Source of the DNA: Opitutia bacterium
GTDB lineage: Bacteria; Verrucomicrobiota; Verrucomicrobiia; Opitutales; Opitutaceae
DNA: 64,000 nt
Direction of reading: 5' to 3'
NCBI GenBank assembly: GCA_947472765.1
Contig: CANJCM010000007.1
Span: forward strand, 1-64,000
The notes under the pieces were generated by a model. It saw nothing but the letters and a program-made list of their open reading frames with translations, made no database searches and was not told the DNA's origin. Shown here piece by piece: positions 27,114 through 35,941 of the stretch; position 1 is the stretch's first letter, and each line of letters begins with the position of its first letter. Both the position numbers and the translations under genes were made by a program.

Positions 27114-29081
27114 ATGCCCGCCTTCGACTCCAGCTCCGATCACTCGGGCAGCCTGCTCGAGTCGCACCGCGGCTACGATCCGCGGATCGTGTTCTTCTAT
27201 TTCATCCTCGCCGGGATGCTGCTGACACTCGCGATCGGACTCGGCTACCAGCAATTGTCGAAGGTCGGCGAATACGACCACGCCGAGCGGCAGCAGAACC
27301 AGCGGCGCGTCGTCGTGCCGGGTCCCCGCGGCAACATTTACGACCGGAACAACAAGCTGCTGGTCGGCAACACCCACCGCTTTTCGGTCGTGCTCCACCT
27401 CGATGAACTCAAGGGCGAGATCGAGAAGATGCGCTGGCAGATCCGTCGTAATTTTGTCGCCGCCAGCGGCAAGGACGACCTGCCGCGCACCTCGCAAATC
27501 GAGCAGATCTCCCGCGTCACACTGGTCCAGAGCTACCTCGACCAGTTGAACGCGATCCTGCATCGCCACGAACAGGTCGACTCCCGCGCCCTGCGCCGGC
27601 ACTTCGAGCGCGAGCTGCTGCTGCCCTACACGCTGCTCGACGGCCTCGACGACAACGAGACGGCCCGACTGCTTGAGCGGCTGCCGGTGAACTCGCCCCT
27701 GCAGGTCTATGCCGCGCCGACGCGGTGGTACCCGTATGCCTCGGCTGCGGCCCACACGCTCGGCTACGTCCGGCCGGACGCGGAGGTGGAGGCAGAGGGT
27801 TTTCCGGGCGCCGATCTCACGACCTTCAAGATGAAGGGGACGACGGGCCGCGACGGTCTCGAGAAGTGGTTCGACAGCCACCTCCAGGGCGTGGCGGGCG
27901 GCCGTATTTTCCGCGTCGATCCCACGGGCTACAAAATCAACCCGCCGCTCGAGCAACGCGCGCCGAAGCGCGGCAATCCGCTCGTGACTTCGCTCGACAT
28001 CGATCTCCAACTCATCGCGGAGGAAGGCCTGGGCGATCAGAAAGGCGCGGCCGTCGCCATCGATGTCGCCACCGGTGAGGTGCTGGTGCTCGCGAGCAAG
28101 CCGGACTACGACCTGAACGAATTCTCCCCGCGGGCCACCAAGGCGGTGGTGGAGAAGATGAATGCGACGGGTGCCTGGAACAACCTGGCGATGAACGGAT
28201 TTTATCCGCCGGGCTCGACGTTCAAGATCCTGACCACGATTGCCGGCCTGCGTCACGGCACGATCAAGACCGACGAGCCGCTCGTGAACTGCACGGGTTA
28301 CATGAAGGTCGGCAACCGGCTTTATCCGTGCGATGTGGGCAACGGCCGGCATGGCCATGTGCTGCTCCGCGATGCCATCTCGTGGAGCTGCGATGTCTAT
28401 TACTACGAGGCGGGCTTGCGCATGACGCCCGATGTGCTCGCCGCCGAGGCGCGACGCTTCCGTCTGGATCACCGCACCGGCATCGAGCTGCCGAATGAGC
28501 AAAGCCGGATGATCATCCCGGATCCGGCCTGGAAGAAGAACGAGCGCGGCACGAGCTGGGTTCCCGGTGACACGGCCAACGTTTCAATTGGGCAGGGCGA
28601 CGTGCTCCTCTCGCCGCTGCAAATGGCCTGTTTCGTCGCCTCGGTCGCCCGCAACGAGGTTTATACCCAGCCAACCCTGATTCACCGGCCGGACGCCCCG
28701 CGGCAGCAGCACGAGTCCATCGGACTGACGCCCGAACAGCGCATTGCGATCATCGAGGGCATGGAGGGCACCGTCACGAATCCGCGCGGCACGGCGCGCA
28801 CGATCAATCTCCCGAAGCTGCGAATCCCGGGCATCACAATCGCGGGCAAGACAGGCACCGCCCAGGTGCCAGGACGCAAGAACGTCGCGTGGTTCATCTG
28901 CTTTGCCCCGGCGGAGAACCCGGAGATCGCGATGGCCGTCGCGGTCGAAGGCGACACCGCTGGCGAGGACTATTATGGCGGCACCTATGCCGCCCCGATC
29001 GCGAACGCCGTCATGGCAAAATATTTCGAGAAGAAGAATAACGCTGCGGCGAACCTGGTCACGCCGGCGAAGTCGCCGTAG
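27114..29081 (+). CDS. mrdA: Penicillin-binding protein 2 (elongasome transpeptidase)
   Basis: A 655-residue class B PBP. One N-terminal helix (IVFFYFILAGMLLTLAIGL), a PBP dimer domain (PGPRGNIYDRNNKLLVGN is the hallmark), and a transpeptidase domain with the SxxK serine at about residue 367 (GSTFK), a SCD motif in the SxN position, and KTG in AGKTGTAQ. It crosslinks lateral wall peptidoglycan in the periplasm. Last gene of the mre cluster; rodA, which often follows, is not in the window. A family B repeat begins about 120 bases downstream. Confidence 0.95.
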   Translation: MPAFDSSSDHSGSLLESHRGYDPRIVFFYFILAGMLLTLAIGLGYQQLSKVGEYDHAERQQNQRRVVVPGPRGNIYDRNNKLLVGNTHRFSVVLHLDELKGEIEKMRWQIRRNFVAASGKDDLPRTSQIEQISRVTLVQSYLDQLNAILHRHEQVDSRALRRHFERELLLPYTLLDGLDDNETARLLERLPVNSPLQVYAAPTRWYPYASAAAHTLGYVRPDAEVEAEGFPGADLTTFKMKGTTGRDGLEKWFDSHLQGVAGGRIFRVDPTGYKINPPLEQRAPKRGNPLVTSLDIDLQLIAEEGLGDQKGAAVAIDVATGEVLVLASKPDYDLNEFSPRATKAVVEKMNATGAWNNLAMNGFYPPGSTFKILTTIAGLRHGTIKTDEPLVNCTGYMKVGNRLYPCDVGNGRHGHVLLRDAISWSCDVYYYEAGLRMTPDVLAAEARRFRLDHRTGIELPNEQSRMIIPDPAWKKNERGTSWVPGDTANVSIGQGDVLLSPLQMACFVASVARNEVYTQPTLIHRPDAPRQQHESIGLTPEQRIAIIEGMEGTVTNPRGTARTINLPKLRIPGITIAGKTGTAQVPGRKNVAWFICFAPAENPEIAMAVAVEGDTAGEDYYGGTYAAPIANAVMAKYFEKKNNAAANLVTPAKSP

Positions 29082-29204
29082 ACGCATATCACGCCGCCTC
29101 CGTCCGCGATGAGGCCGCTGCGCTAGCCGGCAGGCAAAGTTCCAGATCGTGCCGCCAGACCAAACGTTGCACGTCACGTAATATTTGCATCCCGAAGTTG
29201 GACG

Positions 29205-29287
29205 GTTCGGCGTGGCCCTGTCCGTTAGGACAGGGATTTCTTGATCGCTTCGCCTAAAGCCGTCCCGCGGCTCACGCAGCGGGCTAC
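29205..29287. repeat. Family B repeat, copy 1
   Basis: About 80 bases with two hairpins: ccctgtccgttaggacaggg and cccgcggctcacgcagcggg. Copies are at 41014-41098, 52208-52278 (inverted) and 61075-61152. Its last bases, ggctac, contain the TAG stop codon of the minus-strand transglutaminase gene (29284-29286). It lies between convergent genes. Confidence 0.85.
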
Positions 29288-31548
29288 CGTCGAACCTTCG
29301 CGCGGCGCCGCGATTCGCGCAAAGCCTGCCGGGCCGCGCGGAAGACCCGCTCCGGTGGCGGCCAGGTGGCGCGGGAGCCAAAACGCAGCCGCTGCAGATC
29401 GCCGATGACAGGCGGCGCGCCGACGCCAATTTCCCTGACGGCCAGGTCCCGGCTCTCCGTCGCTGCCAGTTCGGCCTCCGCCAGCCGGGCGAGCCAGCGA
29501 CCGGCTTCATCGCGAATCGGATCGGGCGCCCGCGTGCCGCGGCGGGGCGTTCGCATCCGCCGCCAGTACCCACGGCCAAACTCGCGCCACACCCAGTGCA
29601 TCCCGGCGATTGCCGCCACGAAGGCGCAAATGCCCGCGAGGCGCTTCGCATCCCACGGCGACGAAAACCATTCCTTCAAACGCCGCATCGTGTCCTCGAG
29701 CGCAAGCCGGGCACGACGGCCCGAATCCTCGGTGGCGGTCTTCAGCGCCTTCATCGTGTCGGCCTGTGAACGTTGATCGAAGTTCACAATCCGCCGGTAC
29801 CAAAACACCCGCAGGCTATCGAGCCGGGCGGACCAACTGCGGTCCATCCGTGCCGCGAGCGATGCCTCGCCGCGGGTTTCCTCGGCCCGCGCGTTCGTCG
29901 GGGCCTCGAGCGGATCCGCCCGCAGCCAGGAGCCGGAGACTTCGTCGAAAATTTCCGCCCACGCGTGAGCGTCCGAATTTCGAATCGTGAAATTGTTCGA
30001 ATAGGCATTCCAGGTTCCGCCCCGGAAGCCCGTCGCCACGCGCGCCGGGAAGCCCGCACTCCGCGCCAGCAGCACGAACGAGCCGGCGAAGAGCTCGCAG
30101 TGGCCCGCCTCGCGCGAGGCCATCCAACGCACCAGCGGGTCGCCGTCGCCCGGCGGAATCCGCGGCGACAGCGTGTAGTCGTGTCGCTGCCGCAGCCACG
30201 CCTTGGCCCGGTTGGCGAACTCGGTCGCGGGAACGGCGCGTTCACCTGCCGCCTCGCGCATCAGCCGGGTCAGCGTCGCGCGATCCGTTTCGCCGGTCAG
30301 CGTGCGCGTCTGGGGCGTCCAATAGGTGGTGGCCGGGCGTTCGCGGTTGCGCCAGCGTTGGGCGAACACGGGATCCGGTAGCGTCGGCCCCGGGTTGAAT
30401 CCCTCGACGCGATACGCGGTCATCGTCACGGGCTCCTCGCGCAACTCGAGCACCCCCAGCGTCGTGGCAAAGCGGAAATTCTGCGCCTCGCGGAAGCGCA
30501 GCTCCTCGAAGTGGCCGAGGAGCGGAAGATAACGGCTCACGCCTGACTCGAAATAGAACGTCCAGAAGACCGGTTCGCCGAGCCGGGGCTTCGCCTCCCC
30601 ACGCAGGACGGACGTCGTCCGCGGTCCGCTCAGCTCCCGCCGCAGGCCCGCGGAAAACTTGAAGGTGCCGTTGTCGTATTGGTCGAGCACCAGCATCCGC
30701 CAGTACGGCGCCGCGGGAATCTGCGCCCGATCCGTCACGTCGACGCTCAGCGCCACGCTCGTGTCCTGCTGGATGTCCGTCACCTCTCCGATCCGAATCG
30801 TGTCGCTGAAGCCCGACTTCGACCGCTTCGAAATCAGCCGGTCGAGGAACATGCTGTTCTCGAGTTGGAAGCGGGGAATCGCGAGGAAGAGGAGAGCTGA
30901 GATCAACACGACGCCGACGAACAGGAGGCCACCCGTGAGGACGACGCGCCAGTCCGCCACCGCCGTCACCCGCCGGAAGAGCTGCCGCCACTGCACCTGC
31001 GTGGCCCACGCCGGCGGTCCCGCCGGCGGAGCGCTCACGGGCGGGCGCGTCGTGGCCGCGGCCTCCGATAGCGTCAGCGTCAGGAGAAACGCGAGGGCGA
31101 TGCCGGTGTAGATCAGGATCTGCGCCGCGAACGCCAGCGAGACGGTGAGCACGCCAGCCACCACGATGAGGAAGAGCCCGAGCACGACGACCTGGAGGTC
31201 GTCGCGTCGCTGGCGGTAACCGACGTTGCGGTAAAGCAGCAGCAGCACATCGAGGCGGACCATCGCCGGCAGCACCTCGGTGTAGAGCCAGAGATCCGCC
31301 GCAAAGAAGGCCACGATCGCGGGAAATGCCGCCGTGTGCACCCAGCCCGGCAAGTGGGAAGGCAGCGTGGGCCAGACCAGCACGGCGACCGTCACCGCCG
31401 TCGCCAGCCCCATCAAAGTCCACGCCTCGATGTCCATGTAGAACACCGTCCAGAGCGCGAGCAGCGTGAGCGCACCACCGAGCAGCCACCTGACCTGCAG
31501 GAGCTCCTCAAAAGTAAGCTGCGGACGACGCGGAGAAATCGAGGCCAT
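29284..31548 (-). CDS. DUF3488 / transglutaminase-like membrane protein (TgpA type)
   Basis: A 754-residue protein. About six N-terminal helices (residues 15-215, DUF3488), a large extracytoplasmic part, a transglutaminase-like domain with catalytic Cys484 (AGHCELFAG), His in NSDAHAWAE and Asp in LRADPLEAP, a further helix near 660, and a basic cytoplasmic tail. TgpA-like proteins are predicted periplasmic proteases or amidases of unknown substrate and are usually encoded with MoxR and DUF58. It follows the DUF58 gene by two bases. Its stop codon lies inside a family B repeat. The start at 31548 begins MASISPRRPQLTFEELLQ. Confidence 0.88.
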   Translation of the reverse strand: MASISPRRPQLTFEELLQVRWLLGGALTLLALWTVFYMDIEAWTLMGLATAVTVAVLVWPTLPSHLPGWVHTAAFPAIVAFFAADLWLYTEVLPAMVRLDVLLLLYRNVGYRQRRDDLQVVVLGLFLIVVAGVLTVSLAFAAQILIYTGIALAFLLTLTLSEAAATTRPPVSAPPAGPPAWATQVQWRQLFRRVTAVADWRVVLTGGLLFVGVVLISALLFLAIPRFQLENSMFLDRLISKRSKSGFSDTIRIGEVTDIQQDTSVALSVDVTDRAQIPAAPYWRMLVLDQYDNGTFKFSAGLRRELSGPRTTSVLRGEAKPRLGEPVFWTFYFESGVSRYLPLLGHFEELRFREAQNFRFATTLGVLELREEPVTMTAYRVEGFNPGPTLPDPVFAQRWRNRERPATTYWTPQTRTLTGETDRATLTRLMREAAGERAVPATEFANRAKAWLRQRHDYTLSPRIPPGDGDPLVRWMASREAGHCELFAGSFVLLARSAGFPARVATGFRGGTWNAYSNNFTIRNSDAHAWAEIFDEVSGSWLRADPLEAPTNARAEETRGEASLAARMDRSWSARLDSLRVFWYRRIVNFDQRSQADTMKALKTATEDSGRRARLALEDTMRRLKEWFSSPWDAKRLAGICAFVAAIAGMHWVWREFGRGYWRRMRTPRRGTRAPDPIRDEAGRWLARLAEAELAATESRDLAVREIGVGAPPVIGDLQRLRFGSRATWPPPERVFRAARQALRESRRRAKVRR

Positions 31549-31550
31549 GT

Positions 31551-32798
31551 TCAGGTGAGGGCCGCCTGCTCGCCGTCCACATAGGCGGCAACGCCAAGGG
31601 CGCCGTTGGGAGCAAAGGTCATGACATGGCGTCGCGCCACGGCGTGGGGCTTGCTCCCGTCGTCCGCGACTCCCTCCGGCGCAATCGCCTCGGCCGCGGG
31701 CTGGAGCACGGCCAGCTTGTCGAGGAACAGTTCCAGATCGTGCACGCGGCGGACGGCCACCGGCGGCTCCCCATCGATGGCGACCCCAAGCAGCCGGCCG
31801 GTGCGGAAAAGATCCTCCGCGAGCGTGGCCACGAAACTCACGAGGATCTCGAACTGCTCGGGATGCGGCCACATGCCCGCATCGGTCCGCAGCCAGAGCG
31901 AGTAGCCCTCCGCGCTTTCGGCGGCGAGCTGGCGCACCAGCAGCTGGCCGGTGCGCGCGCTGGCTTTCCAATGGATGAGGCGGTGGGAGTCACCCACGGC
32001 GTAGCGGCGCAGCGCGAACAAATCGCCGCCGAGTCCAGCGCGAGCCACCCGCTCGCCGCCGGCCACGCGTCGTGCCGTCGCCACTCCCATCCGTCGGTAT
32101 TCGATCGGCGCGGGCCACACGATCGCCTCGGAGAGAAGCTCGGTCCCGATCTCCTTCCGCAGAAACCCAAACGGAAACAGCGAGCCGACACTGACGAGCC
32201 CGACTCGCATCCGCCCGCGCTTCTCCGGCTTCAACACCCACTCCACCCGGCCTTCGCCCTGGGGGTCGAGCCGGCCGACGAGCGGGAGGCGGCGGCGCTG
32301 TTCCGCCTTCTCCGCCTGAGCCAGCATCGCCCGCACGTCGAGGCCGCGGCCGGTGATCGTCGACTCCGGGGCCTCGTGCGTCTTCGTCGTGGCGAGATCC
32401 CGCGCCGCAAACTCGAACCACAAACCGTAGGTCGGCAGAAACGATTTTCCGTTGCGCAGTTCCAGCGCGACCGTGGCGTCGTGGCCCACGCGGAGCGGAG
32501 GGGCAAACTGGAGCCGCCAGGTCACGCGCCGCAGATTCAGCCACGAGAGCACTCCGCTCAGGATGAGGCACGCCAGCAGGAGCGAGAGCGTGATGAAGAG
32601 GATGTTGCTCGACGAATTGTACGCCGCGGTCCCGATGCCGAACGACAGGCCGATCAGCACCGTCCCGGGCAGGGTCGGCATGATGCGGTGGCCGCGCTGG
32701 GGACAGATGAGCGACCACAACAACCCGCTCCACGTAAAGCGCGGCCAGCGCCGAGGGGCACCCGGCCCGCTCCACTCCTCGCTCTTGTTCACAGGCAA
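31551..32798 (-). CDS. DUF58 domain-containing protein
   Basis: A 415-residue protein with two N-terminal membrane helices (about 42-85) and a DUF58 domain marked by the DLFALRRYAVGDSHRLIHWKASART stretch, of which YAVGD and IHWKASAR are the diagnostic core. DUF58 proteins resemble von Willebrand A domains and act with MoxR ATPases; exact role unknown. Middle gene of the MoxR-DUF58-transglutaminase operon, 37 bases after moxR. Confidence 0.9.
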   Translation of the reverse strand: MPVNKSEEWSGPGAPRRWPRFTWSGLLWSLICPQRGHRIMPTLPGTVLIGLSFGIGTAAYNSSSNILFITLSLLLACLILSGVLSWLNLRRVTWRLQFAPPLRVGHDATVALELRNGKSFLPTYGLWFEFAARDLATTKTHEAPESTITGRGLDVRAMLAQAEKAEQRRRLPLVGRLDPQGEGRVEWVLKPEKRGRMRVGLVSVGSLFPFGFLRKEIGTELLSEAIVWPAPIEYRRMGVATARRVAGGERVARAGLGGDLFALRRYAVGDSHRLIHWKASARTGQLLVRQLAAESAEGYSLWLRTDAGMWPHPEQFEILVSFVATLAEDLFRTGRLLGVAIDGEPPVAVRRVHDLELFLDKLAVLQPAAEAIAPEGVADDGSKPHAVARRHVMTFAPNGALGVAAYVDGEQAALT

Positions 32799-32835
32799 AT
32801 GTCCGTCACGCAGGATGCGATCCGACGAATTCCGT

Positions 32836-33807
32836 TCAGACGGGGTGTGGGATCGACGCGACGATGCGCTTCAGGACCGCGCTGACGGCCCGCCGCTCCT
32901 CGAGCGCATCGCTCGTCTGCCGCGCGAGGGCCAGCCGGTGCGCGAAGATGGGCGCCACGAGTTCGGTCACGTCCTCCGGCAGCACGAAGTCGCGATGATG
33001 CACCAGGGCCCGGGCCTGCGCCGCCATGCGCAACGCGACGCCGCCACGTACGCTGGTGCCCGCGCGAAACTCGGCCTCGGTCCGCGTCGCCGTGACGATC
33101 CGGAGAATATATTCGAGCACGCTGTCCTCGACGAAGATTTGGTGCGCGAGCGATTGCAGCGAAAGAATCTCGCTGCGCGTCACGACCGGATTCAGCGGAA
33201 TGCCGTCGTAACCGCCGCGCGCCGTCCGCAGGATTTCGAGCTCGTCCGTCGCCTCAGGGTAACCCATCCGCAGCCGCATCAGGAATCGATCCATCTGGCT
33301 CTCTGGCAGCGGGAACGTCCCCTCGTAGTCCACCGGGTTCTGCGTCGCAAAAACCATGAAGGGCGTTCCCACCGCATGGGCCTCGCCGTCGACCGTGACC
33401 CGGGCGCGGTCCATGACCTCGAGCAAGGCCGACTGCGTCTTCGGGGTCGCACGGTTGATCTCATCGGCCAGGACCACGTTCGCGAAGACCGGGCCTTTCT
33501 TGAAAACGAACTCCTTCACCGTCTCGTCGTAGATCGCGACCCCCGTGACATCGCTCGGCAGTAAATCGCTCGTGAACTGAATCCGGGAGAACGCGCAATC
33601 CATCGAACGGGCCAGCGAGTAGGCCAGGGTCGTTTTCCCGACTCCGGGCAGATCCTCAATCAGCAGGTGACCGCCGGCGACGAGGCACACGAGCACCTGC
33701 TCGATGACATCGTCCTTGCCGCGGATCGTCACCCGCATGTTGTTCCGCAGCCGGTCCAACGCCTGTTTCGCCTCGGTAATTTGTGCAGCCGGCACGAAAT
33801 CGCTCAT
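32836..33807 (-). CDS. MoxR family AAA ATPase
   Basis: A 323-residue cytoplasmic AAA+ protein. Walker A is [13 protein letters not shown], Walker [11 protein letters not shown], sensor 1 [11 protein letters not shown] and the sensor 2 region [12 protein letters not shown]. MoxR ATPases act as chaperones that mature or activate partner complexes, usually with a VWA or DUF58 protein. The ATG at 33807 ([17 protein letters not shown]) gives the normal length. First gene of its operon. Confidence 0.93.
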   Translation of the reverse strand: MSDFVPAAQITEAKQALDRLRNNMRVTIRGKDDVIEQVLVCLVAGGHLLIEDLPGVGKTTLAYSLARSMDCAFSRIQFTSDLLPSDVTGVAIYDETVKEFVFKKGPVFANVVLADEINRATPKTQSALLEVMDRARVTVDGEAHAVGTPFMVFATQNPVDYEGTFPLPESQMDRFLMRLRMGYPEATDELEILRTARGGYDGIPLNPVVTRSEILSLQSLAHQIFVEDSVLEYILRIVTATRTEAEFRAGTSVRGGVALRMAAQARALVHHRDFVLPEDVTELVAPIFAHRLALARQTSDALEERRAVSAVLKRIVASIPHPV

Positions 33808-33907
33808 GACCGGAAAACGTAGGGCGGGCCGCCCTTGAAGCAATCGATTTACCCTTACGGGAAACCAGTAACGCGGTCCCTGCCCTCACGGGACGGTGTG
33901 AATGCCT

Positions 33908-33984
33908 GTCATTCTGAGCGCAGCGAAGAATCCACGCGTGAATCACACGCGGGACCATGGATTCTTCGCTACGCTCAGAATGAC
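33908..33984. repeat. Family A palindromic repeat, copy 2
   Basis: Arms of 27 bases (33908-33934 and 33958-33984) with one mismatch, same core as 14646-14720. It lies in the 360-base divergent gap between moxR and the metallo-hydrolase; nothing else is evident there. Confidence 0.9.
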
Positions 33985-34167
33985 ACGAAGGGGTTCCGGA
34001 GGCGCGTTCGGAAGGCGAAGGCACCTTCTGGCAGTTCCGACTCGCGGGCCGCCCTGACCTTCCCAAGATACCGACTCCCCCTCCGTATCCCCGCCCCGGC
34101 AAATCCTTCGCGGCCCGTCGCCGCGCTGGCTCACGATTCGGCCCGTTTCAACCCTTAGCTCCACTCG

Positions 34168-35628
34168 ATGAATACCGTCTCCTCCTCCGAACTTCGTCCG
34201 AACTGGCTGCCCCGACTGGCCAAGCTCACCTTCGCCGTCCTCGCGCTCTGCGGTTCGGTTGCCCTGGCCCAACCCGCCGCCGGCGACCCCACGCTCACCG
34301 CGGTCGCCCGCGCGATGGGTGCCCGGGGCCTCGATACCATCGCGATCAAGGCCAGCGGCACCAACGGCACTTTCGGCCAGGCGTTCAAGCCGGGCGGCCC
34401 GTGGCCGACGTTCAAGGTCGTGAGCTACACTCAGGCCCTGAACTACGCGAACGGGTCGATGCGCATCGAGATTGAGCGCACGAACCCCGAGGGCCCGCTT
34501 CAGGGTTCGGGCCTGCCGCTGCTTCCTCCGCTGCCGCAGAAAATGCCCCCGGCCGTGCTGGCTCCTGGCGGCAACAACGCCGCCCTCGCCTTGCAGCTCT
34601 GGATGACCCCGCACGGCGTCATCAAGGCCGCACAAAAGGGCAGCTTCACGGTGAGCGGGCGGACGTTGTCGTTCCGATCCGGCGACACCCACGTCAAGGC
34701 CACGCTCGGCGCCGACAACCTCATCACCAAGACCGAGGCGCTGATCGACAACCCGGTGACCGGCGACACGCTCATCGAGTGGGAGTACTCGAACTACAAG
34801 GATTTTGGCGGTGTCGCGTTCCCGATGCGCATCGTCCAGAAGCAGGGCGGCCTGCCCATCCTCGACCTCACGGTCTCCGACGTGACGCTCAACGGTGAGG
34901 TGAAGATCGAATCGCCCGCCAACCAGAAGCAGGGCGGCGGAGGCGCGGCCGCGGCAGCCGCCCCGATCGCAACCGTCACCAAGGTCGCCGATGGCGTGCA
35001 CTACGTCACCGGTGGCTCGCATCACAGCCTGATCGTCGAGTTCAGCGATCACGTCGTCCTCTTTGAAGTGCCGCAGAACGACGCGCGGGCCGTCGCCGTG
35101 ATCGGGGCGACCCGAAAGCAGTTTCCGAACAAGCCCATCCGCTACGTCGTGAATTCGCACCACCACTTCGACCATGCCGGCGGTATTCGCGCTGCGATGG
35201 CGGAGGGGCTGACCATTCTCACGCAGGCTCAGAACAAAGCGTACTTCGAAAAAGTCGCCGCGATGCCCCACAAGCTGAACCCCGATCGTCTGGCCGCGTC
35301 GCCGAAAGCGCCGAAGATCGAGACGGTCGACACGAAGCGCGTGTTGAGCGACAGCACCATCACCCTCGAACTCTACAAAATCGCGACGAGCCACGCCGAC
35401 ACGCTGCTCGTGGGCTACCTGCCGAAATCGAAACATCTCTTCGAAGTCGACGTCTTCACCCCGACCGGGGACGCGCCCGCGACCGCCGCACCGGCGACGG
35501 TCAGCCCCGTCACCGCGGGCTTCTACGATGAGATCGTGAAACTGAAACTCGACGTGGCGGAGATCCTGCCGGGCCACGGCACGCGCAAGACCACGCTCAA
35601 CGAACTGAAGGTCGTCGCGGGCAAGTAG
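34168..35628 (+). CDS. Secreted MBL-fold metallo-hydrolase
   Basis: A 486-residue protein with an N-terminal signal peptide (hydrophobic LTFAVLALCGSVALAQ). Residues about 40-260 are an outer-membrane-lipoprotein-like beta region; residues about 265-480 are a metallo-beta-lactamase fold with the metal motif HHHFDHAGG (about 330-338), a further His in ATSHADTLL, Asp in FEVDVF and a C-terminal LPGHG. It is a zinc hydrolase in the periplasm; substrate unknown. An Ala-rich insert (GGGAAAAAAP) links the two halves. Single-gene unit. Confidence 0.85.
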   Translation: MNTVSSSELRPNWLPRLAKLTFAVLALCGSVALAQPAAGDPTLTAVARAMGARGLDTIAIKASGTNGTFGQAFKPGGPWPTFKVVSYTQALNYANGSMRIEIERTNPEGPLQGSGLPLLPPLPQKMPPAVLAPGGNNAALALQLWMTPHGVIKAAQKGSFTVSGRTLSFRSGDTHVKATLGADNLITKTEALIDNPVTGDTLIEWEYSNYKDFGGVAFPMRIVQKQGGLPILDLTVSDVTLNGEVKIESPANQKQGGGGAAAAAAPIATVTKVADGVHYVTGGSHHSLIVEFSDHVVLFEVPQNDARAVAVIGATRKQFPNKPIRYVVNSHHHFDHAGGIRAAMAEGLTILTQAQNKAYFEKVAAMPHKLNPDRLAASPKAPKIETVDTKRVLSDSTITLELYKIATSHADTLLVGYLPKSKHLFEVDVFTPTGDAPATAAPATVSPVTAGFYDEIVKLKLDVAEILPGHGTRKTTLNELKVVAGK

Positions 35629-35696
35629 GCGGTGCGAAGTGGGCGCTGCTGCCCGCGGCTGAGCCACACACCCCGCCCTCCGGGCACCCCTCTCGA

Positions 35697-35834
35697 GCCG
35701 GAACTATGCAGTGGAAAGAAACCGGCGGGTGTGGGCACCCGCCCTCCATGGCCGGAGGACTTTTCGTGCGACCTGCGTTTCTCCTCTGAAAGCGCAATCA
35801 ATGGAGGGACGGTGCCCTCACCGTCCTGGCCGGT
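35697..35834. repeat. Family D repeat, long copy 1
   Basis: About 138 bases containing two hairpins, cggcgggtgtgggcacccgcc and gacggtgccctcaccgtc, with shared flanks (ggaactatgcagtgg before the first hairpin). The same unit, inverted, is at 45573-45720; shorter relatives are at 54684-54765 and 59038-59113. Confidence 0.75.
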
Positions 35835-35864
35835 ATAATGTCAGACTGAACGCTCACCGATCGG

Positions 35865-35938
35865 TGTAGGGCCGGCGCTGGTCGCCGGGCCATGTTCTTC
35901 ATTCGCGAAACGGCCCGGCGACGAGCGCCGGCCCTACA
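35865..35938. repeat. Family C palindrome, copy 2
   Basis: tgtagggccggcgct pairs with agcgccggccctaca, with inner arms gtcgccgggcc and ggcccggcgac. It overlaps nothing but abuts the stop codon of the sulfatase gene. Same family as 2148-2221. Confidence 0.85.
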
Positions 35939-35941
35939 GGA

